A stretch of 64,000 nt of DNA from an uncultured Bacteroides sp. (GTDB lineage: Bacteria; Bacteroidota; Bacteroidia; Bacteroidales; Bacteroidaceae): assembly GCA_949288715.1 (NCBI GenBank), contig CASELH010000004.1, positions 21,626 through 85,625 of the forward strand, in the 5' to 3' direction. The notes under the pieces were generated by a model. That model was not told where the DNA came from. It ran no database searches and was given only the letters and a program-made list of their open reading frames with translations. Made by a program: the position numbers and the translations under genes. Position 1 is the first letter of the stretch. Every line of letters begins with the position of its first letter. Of the stretch, positions 56,601-64,000 are shown in pieces.

Positions 56601-57436
56601 ATGCTGATAGCTCTGGCATAGGCATAACTCTCTCTTCCGGCATCGGGGGATTGGGCAAAATAGCGGGCCGCTTCCGATGCCAACGATAAGCCTTTCTCGG
56701 CATTACCCAAAAGGCTATGGCATTCGGCTATGGATAGCACAATGGTATAAGCGCTCAACTCATCGCCCCCTTTCCGGTAATTATCTTCCGATTGCCGATA
56801 GGCTTGCAAAGCTTTCTCGTTCTCCATCATGTTGTAGTAGAGATCGCCTGTCAGGTAATACATATTCGCAATTCCGACATATATATTATTATTGGTATAG
56901 ATGGCAAGAGGCTCGGCTATGGCTTGCAGCACTTCTTCCAAGTCGTGCCCGTTATAAAATAAACAATGAACATATAAGCTCAGCGAGTTGGCATACCAAA
57001 CGCTGTTTGCCCCCAAGGCAGCCTTCTCCAGCGCGGCACACTGGCGGACGAGAGGCAGCGCGTGCTCATAATCCCCTGCATCGATATATTCCTGTGCCAA
57101 AACGGTAAGCGAATCCGACTGAACCGTCAACCGGCGGTCTACGGGCGGACAGGCATAAGTCGTGGCATCCAGTTCGCGCGCCTTCGCTTCATTGCCCAGC
57201 TTATAGTAACAACTGGCCATCCAAAGGGTAGCATATTCGCGCCGTGGGTTTCCCTCGGGAAGTTCCTTCCTATCCAATACATCGACTTGCTCAAAGTAAG
57301 GGATAGCCTCATGGTACTTACCCTGGCGGTACAACTCCACACCCTCGTCGAAAAGCTGGTTCGACCGCGCGCTTTGCGCCCCTGCCTCCACGGCAAATAG
57401 GGCGATGATTGCACATAGGATAATTCGTTTTACCAT
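53624..57436 (-). CDS. Secreted TPR-CHAT protein, 1270 aa
   Basis: A signal peptide (MVKRIILCAIIALFAVEAGA) is followed by a very long TPR/helical region (about 25-800; for example RQGKYHEAIPYFEQVDVL, GDYEHALPLVRQCAAL, GRFQEAQNYMERGVNG). The C-terminal CHAT domain has His about residue 1096 in VLHIATHGFYW and Cys about 1180 in VVLSACQTGLGEVTGEG, both intact. The ending RPRYWAAFILLDGM is shared with the other two proteins, showing tandem duplication. ATG 57436 is chosen for the signal peptide over ATG 57454. Functions of periplasmic CHAT peptidases in this phylum are unknown. Confidence 0.85.
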   Translation of the reverse strand: MVKRIILCAIIALFAVEAGAQSARSNQLFDEGVELYRQGKYHEAIPYFEQVDVLDRKELPEGNPRREYATLWMASCYYKLGNEAKARELDATTYACPPVDRRLTVQSDSLTVLAQEYIDAGDYEHALPLVRQCAALEKAALGANSVWYANSLSLYVHCLFYNGHDLEEVLQAIAEPLAIYTNNNIYVGIANMYYLTGDLYYNMMENEKALQAYRQSEDNYRKGGDELSAYTIVLSIAECHSLLGNAEKGLSLASEAARYFAQSPDAGRESYAYARAISIAATTSSYLEKVEDAYRYAQEAKSIFEAEGDKESYYYYSNELCYALSAARTNQPEAKTAVSTVKKEMEEIGWTDSADYAILCQHYLHQNIDSMPQEEIINMIKTILNTFGNTLGKEHVMNFHALFDIMDFVVEPLMNSEGVDLLWKYLTELEPIARTNANINAFDRVMLYSYLGSMAANGYNRYDEGIGYLLQGKAIAEKNGITETFRYCSLLSSLGQIYSNCGKNDEAFQSFLLAKSIYERASLPKDDTYVNLQSNLCQYYVNVGDYLNADKILLQVRTERDSIVDSDASTWIFLAANDVISSIRKNDPDEVMEKKVNTLLQLNEKAGDLQRLTSNYAFIIVALNYLKKGRFQEAQNYMERGVNGIRKILNFNPVMSAVYQGMLALVYQLNGNPQRALSVINATLQEVQQMKETNPQYFVQLLSFRVNIQTDLNQAAETTADANDITRMLSDIVSNNFRSMTYRERTLFWNQYSAWFTYTLPGLLQLNRSDELLPSAYNSMLLSKGLLLNSEVEVGKLIAEKGNEDARKLYEDIQSHRARLTKLAQSNGNGAEYDQLNRQIQRMEKRLMQISKEYGDYTQKLTITWEDVKRHLRPGEVAIEFVQTPYANNDRSYIALVVKPEYDCPHRVDLCQESRISGIAPTDLYNTADLWSCVWHPLSDELEGVKRIYFSPAGQLYSTAIEYATMPDGDVMNNRYEMYRLSSTREVALQEAKTSELDAVVYGGLEFDADYQTLAEVNNEQKDLDVFRPRAVVDNLEDLRGGVANLPGTEREAEDIVQLFSNTRRQCHLFDGLNGTEESFKWLSGARKNVLHIATHGFYWKDTDEASPIANLEAFLQLENMPTIPAEDKMLSRNGLLFAGANVALRNGTVPAGRDDGILTALELSGLDFRGLDLVVLSACQTGLGEVTGEGVFGLQRGFKKAGAQTLMMSLWKVDDQATRLLMTEFYRNLLDGKSKRMAFNNAQQYLRTVEGGKYNRPRYWAAFILLDGM

Positions 57437-57494
57437 ATCTGTCCTTTTTGTCATTATTCGTCGTTTTTAATTTCGCTGGGCATGGTCGGCTTCG

Positions 57495-57566
57495 TAACTA
57501 TGACCTTAGTTGGCCTAATAACTATGACTCTAGTTAGCCTAATGACCATGACCCGGTTCCTTATAA
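57495..57566. repeat. Palindrome array, about three 24-bp units
   Basis: Units taactatgaccttagttggc... (57495-57518), taactatgactctagttagc... (57519-57542) and a diverged third (57543-57566) repeat with a 24-bp period. Each holds the palindrome aacta-N6-tagtt. It starts 16 bp after the stop of the 1208-aa CHAT gene. Confidence 0.6.
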
Positions 57567-57581
57567 GGAGTGGGGGTGGGG

Positions 57582-60500
57582 TCAATCCAGCCCGTCGAGC
57601 AGGATGAACGCCGCCCAATAGCGGGAGTCTTTATATTTATCGTTTGCCCTCAGTTCTTTTTGAGCCGCCACAAAAGCTTCGCGCTTGCTCTCCCCACGGA
57701 GCAGATGGGTGTAGAAGGCTGTCATCAGCAGGCGGGTGGCTTGGTCGTCCACCTTCCAGCAGCTCATCAGCAGCGTGCTTGCCCCTGCCTGCTTAAATCC
57801 GCGTTGGAGGCCGAAGACGCCCTCGCCCGTCACTTCGCCCTCGGCGGTGAGGCAGGCAGAGAGTACGACGAGGTCAGTGCCCTGCAGGTCCATCGCAGCT
57901 ATTTCCTTGGCAGACAGGTAGCCATCGTCCGAGGTGTCTAAATCCGATGCCAGATGGGCATTGTTGATGCCCGCCATGCAGACGGCGGCATTGAGCAGCG
58001 TGCGGTCTTCATCTTTCATCGTGGCGGAAAGGCGAAGCGAAGGAATCTGCTCCAGCGCATCGTTATAAAGGGGCAGGTAATATCCATGGGTGGCCAGGTG
58101 AATCAAGCTGACCGGTTGTCCCGACAGGGCTTTGAAAGATTCTTCCGTGCCATCTTCGCCTGTGTAAAGGCTGAACTTCATGTGCTTGTCCTGCATGAGG
58201 GGGGCAATGGCCTCAACTTCCTGTTCCGTGCCCTGTAGATATGGCAGGCGCAACACACGTCCCTGACGGCTGTCCGCCTCGTTTAGCATGACAAGCGTGG
58301 CATCGTACTCCAACCCGCCGTAAAGCACGGTCTTCCCTTCTGGTTTCTCTGTCCGGTGTTCAGCCAACACGCGGGTGGAGGACAGACGGTACATGCGGAA
58401 GCGTTCGCTCATGTCCAGGCTATCCCTCGGGCAAGGCATGTATTCTATGGGGAGTTTGTGCAAGATGCCTGTAGGCGCAAAATAGATGTCTTCCGTCCCG
58501 ACAAGGAAGGGCATCAAAGGCTGCCATACCGGGGCAGACGTGGCCGCATCGATGGAAAGCGACGTGGCCAGACTGTCGTAACGTGACTTCTCTACGAGGG
58601 GCACAAAGATGGGCTCGTCCCACTGCCTGCCCAAGAGCAAGGCGCCATACATCTCCGTGCTGTCCTGGCGCATGTAGTCGATGAACTCAATGGCAACGTC
58701 CTTTTCCTTCAGCCTGTCGCGCACGTCCTGCCAACGGGTGCGGAGGTAGCGTGTATAGTCGCCATAAGCTTGGGCACGGCGGATGATGTCCGCTTCCAGT
58801 TCGTCTGCACGGCGCATCATGGCTGCACGCTCGGCAGGGAGCAGGGAGGGTGTGTTGACCAGCGTGCTGCGCAGTTCGTTCAATGCGTCATAACTCCGCA
58901 TCAGTTCGTCATCCCCGCTCGCGGCAATAAGGCGCTCCAACTGGCGGGATGAATTAAGCAATAAACCCTTGGAGAACAATGCAAGGTCGTACACCGTGCC
59001 GGCAAAACGCGAAGGCTTACCCACTTCGGTAATGAACTTGCCTGCATCGTATATGTATTGCCGGTACATGCGCCAATAGCGGTTGCGTTCGGCTGCAGTG
59101 AGCGAGGCGAAGTTTCGCCCCGTCTCGGCAATGATGCCTTCAGCCTGGCGGGTGTACCAGGCTTGTGCATCCTTTAGGCGGCCCATGCCCAAGGTGGTTT
59201 CGGCCAGTAAGGTCAATGTGCTGTGGCGTTCGGCAAAGAGTTGGTTGTCGTCCTCCTTCAAACTCTTGCGGTCTATCAGCGAGTAAGCTTTGCGGTAATC
59301 GTGTGCATAGATGTGGAAGGGGGCAAGGCATTCCAGGTAGACGGCCTTCAGTTCTTCGTTGCGCACGTGGCGACGGATAAGGTCTTCGCAGCCAAGGGCT
59401 GTCTGTAGCATCTCCTCCTGTTGTCCGGCCAGGTAGCAGGCCGAGGCCAAATACTCCAAGGCAAGGATATGTTCCTGGTTTCCGACTCCAAACTGTCTGT
59501 CGGCAAAATCGGCCAGCGCACGGGCTTCTTGCAAAAGGACTTGTGACAAAGAGTCCGTAACGGGGTGGGAGGCTTCATCGCGGTTGGTGCGATGCACGTC
59601 CAGTTCGGCCATGAGGTTACCCACAATGCCATGTGCGCGGACATCCCACCGCTCGGTCGTGCTCCGGGCTAAAGGCAAGGCTTGGCGGTTGATGCCGATG
59701 GCACGGACAAACTGTCCTGTGGCGGTAAGGGCATCGGCCTTGGCACGGAGCAACTGGAAGCGCACGCTTCCGGACGCATCGGGCACAGCCAGGCAGAAGT
59801 CGGCCAACTGGGTGGCACGGCGGTAATCGCCCACCACCACGTATTGCGAAGCGATAAGGGCAGCCATCTCCAAAGCAAGGGGGTGGGAAGCGCCGAACTG
59901 CCTCTGCGTGGAGCGCAAGCTGTGCCATAGGTAGCCGATGCACTTCTCCTGATACTTGCCCCGCACAAACAGCGTTTGTACGTAAGGCAAGCCGGCTTCA
60001 AACCGCACCGTGTCGCCCGTCTCGGCATAATTGTTCATTAGCCGGGCCACGTCTTCGCACAGGGCAGACGAGCGGCTGTAGTCATAATTCTTCCGATAAG
60101 CATAGGCCAGTGTGGCAAGCGAGGGAACGTCATCCTTCCGCTCTGCCCGGCGGGCTAGGGCAAGCAGGCGTCTCCGCTCCTCACCCACGTTGGGGGCATT
60201 GCACAGGTCGAGCAGGCGGAACACATCTGCTGGGTTGACATCATCTTTCTCTTTCTCCATCAAAGCTATGGTTTGGCGCATGGGGGAAAGCATGCCTTCG
60301 TAGTCGGCCTGTCCGTAACGCAAGGAGGCTAATCCGTAAAGGGCTTCGCGGTGCAAGGCATCGTCAGCCCCCGTAAGTATGGAAAGAACTTGTTGGAAAC
60401 AGCTGTCGGCTCGGGCGGAAAGTCCCAGGCTTTGGTAGACATCGGCACGGTCGAGGAGCAGGTGGGCATACTCGGCTGACGATTGCTGCCCTTCATCCTC

Positions 60501-61208
60501 CATCTGTGTCTGGACAAGGGAGAAGCAGGAATCTGCCTTTTCATACAGCCCCGCTATGTGGCACACAGAGGCGGCCATCTGTAGGTCGTCGCGGTAGAGG
60601 GCATAGGTATCGCCTTCCAGCTTTTGCGCCATGCGGGCGGCTCTAAGGGAGTATCGGGCAGCACGCTGATAGTCCCTGACCTGCTGGAAGCTGAGCGCCT
60701 CGTTTTGCTTCAGCAACAGGTAGGCCATAGGCGTGTCTTCCGTGCCGAGCACTTTGGGCAGGGCTAGCAACGCCCAGTCGCGCCGCTGGAGGGCATCAGC
60801 ATAGCGGCCAGCCTCTTCCAGGTGCTGGGCCACACCCCGGGCGCAGGTAAAGAAGTAGGCGTCGTGGAAGGCGGGAAACTTGTAGGTGATGCGCAGCGAC
60901 AAGTCTGCGTCCGCCCAGTCCGTGCGTTCGTCGCCCGTCTCTATGAAGTAAGCCTGCAGGGTAAGGCGGGCCAGCATCTCCACCGTCACCTTCATCTCCA
61001 CGGGCTTGGTGTAGAGATAGTTGTACAGTGTGTCTACGTAGGGAGTATAGTCGTAGGCCATGCCTTGTGGAGTGGCTTGCTCCAGGCCGAAGCGCACGCG
61101 GGTAATGCAATTCAGCAGGCTGTTTTCCTGAGGAGAGTAGTCCGACTGGGCGGACAGGGGAAGAACCGCAGCCGCCAGCATCAGCAGGGAGAGAAGAAGT
61201 GCTTTCAT
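57582..61208 (-). CDS. Secreted TPR-CHAT protein, 1208 aa
   Basis: The first gene of the CHAT cluster as transcribed. The signal peptide is MKALLLSLLMLAAAVLPLSA, followed by TPR/helical repeats through about residue 650 (for example RDYQRAARYSLRAARMAQKL). The CHAT domain has His about 1041 in LIHLATHGYY and Cys about 1119 in VVLSACLTAEGEVTGEG; the usual QTGLG after Cys reads LTAEG. The DGYLSAKEI segment and the ending SRYWAAFILLDGLD match its paralogues. ATG 61208 begins the signal peptide; ATG 61217 upstream is an alternative. The promoter is at 61236-61267. Confidence 0.85.
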   Translation of the reverse strand: MKALLLSLLMLAAAVLPLSAQSDYSPQENSLLNCITRVRFGLEQATPQGMAYDYTPYVDTLYNYLYTKPVEMKVTVEMLARLTLQAYFIETGDERTDWADADLSLRITYKFPAFHDAYFFTCARGVAQHLEEAGRYADALQRRDWALLALPKVLGTEDTPMAYLLLKQNEALSFQQVRDYQRAARYSLRAARMAQKLEGDTYALYRDDLQMAASVCHIAGLYEKADSCFSLVQTQMEDEGQQSSAEYAHLLLDRADVYQSLGLSARADSCFQQVLSILTGADDALHREALYGLASLRYGQADYEGMLSPMRQTIALMEKEKDDVNPADVFRLLDLCNAPNVGEERRRLLALARRAERKDDVPSLATLAYAYRKNYDYSRSSALCEDVARLMNNYAETGDTVRFEAGLPYVQTLFVRGKYQEKCIGYLWHSLRSTQRQFGASHPLALEMAALIASQYVVVGDYRRATQLADFCLAVPDASGSVRFQLLRAKADALTATGQFVRAIGINRQALPLARSTTERWDVRAHGIVGNLMAELDVHRTNRDEASHPVTDSLSQVLLQEARALADFADRQFGVGNQEHILALEYLASACYLAGQQEEMLQTALGCEDLIRRHVRNEELKAVYLECLAPFHIYAHDYRKAYSLIDRKSLKEDDNQLFAERHSTLTLLAETTLGMGRLKDAQAWYTRQAEGIIAETGRNFASLTAAERNRYWRMYRQYIYDAGKFITEVGKPSRFAGTVYDLALFSKGLLLNSSRQLERLIAASGDDELMRSYDALNELRSTLVNTPSLLPAERAAMMRRADELEADIIRRAQAYGDYTRYLRTRWQDVRDRLKEKDVAIEFIDYMRQDSTEMYGALLLGRQWDEPIFVPLVEKSRYDSLATSLSIDAATSAPVWQPLMPFLVGTEDIYFAPTGILHKLPIEYMPCPRDSLDMSERFRMYRLSSTRVLAEHRTEKPEGKTVLYGGLEYDATLVMLNEADSRQGRVLRLPYLQGTEQEVEAIAPLMQDKHMKFSLYTGEDGTEESFKALSGQPVSLIHLATHGYYLPLYNDALEQIPSLRLSATMKDEDRTLLNAAVCMAGINNAHLASDLDTSDDGYLSAKEIAAMDLQGTDLVVLSACLTAEGEVTGEGVFGLQRGFKQAGASTLLMSCWKVDDQATRLLMTAFYTHLLRGESKREAFVAAQKELRANDKYKDSRYWAAFILLDGLD

Positions 61209-61235
61209 ATGAGGCATCAGTTTTCAAGTATCGCC

Positions 61236-61267
61236 CAAAGTTATATAAAATAGGTGAAAATACGCAA
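61236..61267 (-). promoter_or_regulatory. Promoter of the CHAT cluster
   Basis: The minus strand has -7 TAACTTTG (61236-61243) and a -33-like CTTG (61264-61267, one mismatch to TTTG) with a 20-bp spacer. The predicted leader is about 20 nt. It is the only consensus-like promoter seen for the whole 49.0-61.2 kb cluster. Confidence 0.6.
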
Positions 61268-61305
61268 GCTTTCCCGGCAAGAAATCTCATTCTTTCCGAA
61301 TTATA

Positions 61306-61337
61306 TTTGGTGGTTCGGGATATTCTTTCTTCCTTTG
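61306..61337 (+). promoter_or_regulatory. Promoter of the thi operon
   Basis: TTTG (61306-61309), a 20-bp spacer and TTCCTTTG (61330-61337; one mismatch to TAnnTTTG). It lies just upstream of the TPP riboswitch. Confidence 0.6.
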
Positions 61338-61354
61338 CCTCCGGTTTCGGAATA

Positions 61355-61437
61355 AAGGGGTGCCCTTGCCTATGGCTGGTGGCTGAGATTATACCCAATG
61401 AACCTGATACGGTTAGTACCGTCGTAGGGAGTTTCCT
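61355..61437 (+). promoter_or_regulatory. TPP (THI-box) riboswitch
   Basis: The core pattern is evident: aggggtgcc, then ggctgagattatacccaatg, aacctgatacggttagtacc and gtcgtaggga. These are the pyrimidine- and pyrophosphate-sensing helices of the THI element. It controls thiE-thiC. No clear terminator follows before the thiE start 90 nt downstream, so control may be translational or use a weak terminator. Confidence 0.95.
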
Positions 61438-61524
61438 TGAGTACGTGTTTTTACGTTTTCCATTCCTTTTGGCTAAGGCATGCGGCTGTTCCTTTTTCCG
61501 GTCCTGTATAAATACAATAGCCGT

Positions 61525-62151
61525 ATGTTTCATGTACAATTCATTACACATTTTACTGAGAGATTTACGTATCTCGATTCCGTGCGCATTGCCTTGGAAG
61601 GCGGTTGCCGCTGGATACAGCTTCGCATGAAGGAGGCTGCGGACGAGGATGTGGAGCAAGTGGCCAGGCTTGCCCTGCCCATGTGCCGTGAGCAGGGTGC
61701 TACCTTTATTATAGACGACCGCGTGGAGCTGGCCAAACGTGTGGGAGCCGATGGCGTGCACTTGGGGAAGACAGACATGCCTGTGGCAGAAGCACGCGGG
61801 CGGCTGGGAAAGGACTTCATCATAGGCGGGACGGCCAACACCTTTGCCGAGGTGATGAGCCTGTATAAGGCCGGGGCCGACTACATAGGGTGCGGGCCTT
61901 TCCGGTTCACGACAACCAAGCAGAAGCTGGCGCCCATACTCGGGCTGGAGGGATACCGCTCCATCACCGGGCAGATGGCCCGTGAGGGCGTGGGCTTGCC
62001 CATCGTGGGCATTGGCGGCGTAGGGGCGGAGGACATGGCCGACCTGAAGGCTGCAGGACTGACGGGCATTGCCTTGAGCGGAAGCATACTGCGGGCGGAA
62101 GACCCCGTGGCCGAGATGCGGAGAGTGATGAACATATCTTATACACTATAA
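61525..62151 (+). CDS. thiE: Thiamine phosphate synthase
   Basis: A 208-aa TIM-barrel enzyme joining HMP-pyrophosphate with the thiazole phosphate. Motifs are GGCRWIQLRMKEA, ATFIIDDRVELAKRVGADGV, HLGKTDMPVAEAR, ADYIGCGPFRFTTTK and LPIVGIGGVGAEDM. ATG 61525 (MFHVQFITHFTERFTYLDSV) is preferred over the in-frame ATG at 61480. It lies directly behind the TPP riboswitch and 12 bp before thiC, so it is the first gene of the thi operon here. TenI-type paralogues exist, but the conserved phosphate-loop motifs support ThiE. Confidence 0.88.
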   Translation: MFHVQFITHFTERFTYLDSVRIALEGGCRWIQLRMKEAADEDVEQVARLALPMCREQGATFIIDDRVELAKRVGADGVHLGKTDMPVAEARGRLGKDFIIGGTANTFAEVMSLYKAGADYIGCGPFRFTTTKQKLAPILGLEGYRSITGQMAREGVGLPIVGIGGVGAEDMADLKAAGLTGIALSGSILRAEDPVAEMRRVMNISYTL

Positions 62152-63879
<1,728 letters not shown>

Positions 63880-63925
63880 CAACAGGGTGCACCCCCACAT
63901 GTATGTCTTCTACTGACATACCTAG

Positions 63926-63951
63926 ACACATTTAGAAACAAATAAATGTGT
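63926..63951 (+). other. 8-bp hairpin near the insertion-element end
   Basis: ACACATTT (63926-63933) pairs perfectly with AAATGTGT (63944-63951). It lies just before the transposase start. The sequence tatgtcttctactgacata (63902-63920) is a second small palindrome. They are probably in the left end of the insertion element. Confidence 0.35.
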
Positions 63952-63958
63952 AATAACT

Positions 63959-64000
63959 ATGTCGAAAGAACGAAAAGTATTCAGTGAAGAATTCAAGTTG
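63959..64000 (+). CDS. IS3-family transposase OrfA, N-terminal start
   Basis: The last 42 bp encode MSKERKVFSEEFKL and continue past the window. The pattern KERKxFSEEFKLxxV is the start of the HTH_Tnp_1 domain of IS3-family OrfA proteins. An element left end would lie between the thiC stop (63879) and here. The identity of the rest cannot be seen. Confidence 0.6.
   Translation, partial: MSKERKVFSEEFKL

Overview
The window comes from a member of the Bacteroidaceae (Bacteroides/Phocaeicola-like). The evidence is a SusC/SusD outer-membrane pair, TTTG/TAnnTTTG promoters, few Shine-Dalgarno sequences, a B-type ribosomal protein L31, and Bacteroidales-style PFOR, PncB and CstA proteins. Most genes are GC-rich; 6.3-12.6 kb and the gene at 27.1-27.7 kb are clearly AT-richer. 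No rRNA, tRNA or CRISPR array was recognised.

Layout. 0-2.3 kb: the start of pyruvate:ferredoxin oxidoreductase, a DUF4143-type ATPase, and a long intergenic region with inverted repeats. 2.3-20.1 kb: a sialic acid (nan) locus. It encodes a cytoplasmic anomerase (NanQ/YhcH type), transporter NanT, lyase NanL, epimerase NanE, the SusC/D-like pair NanO/NanU, a 5'-truncated hydrolase, an inserted ATPase plus ATPase debris, sialidase NanH, a secreted NanM-like mutarotase, and a membrane-spanning regulator with propeller, Y_Y_Y and LuxR-type HTH domains. Together these would release sialic acid outside the cell, import it, and convert it via ManNAc to GlcNAc. 20-35.6 kb: housekeeping genes (PurF-like protein, PepT, GcvT, an M48-like protein, L31, an endo/exonuclease/phosphatase protein, a LysM/receptor-like protein, UvrA, YbaK). 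35.7-49 kb: a large acyl-CoA-dehydratase-activase fusion, a MurU-like / AmgK-RapZ-fusion / PncB operon, CobQ, CstA and a GH10-like enzyme. 49-61.2 kb: a leftward cluster of three secreted TPR-CHAT (caspase-like) proteins and two secreted proteins of unknown function. 61.2-64 kb: a TPP riboswitch, thiE and thiC, then the start of an IS3-type element.

The most unusual features are: (1) non-coding arrays of short palindromes, mostly directly 3' of genes, with an exact period of 22, 23 or 24 bp even where the palindrome sequence changes, plus a related class with a 7-bp period; (2) the secreted three-CHAT cluster; (3) an anomeric-sugar-kinase-like protein fused to the RapZ C-terminal domain, translationally coupled to a MurU-like nucleotidyltransferase; (4) a perfect 9+9 bp operator-like inverted repeat inside the nan promoter. 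All functional assignments come from reading motifs; no database search was run.
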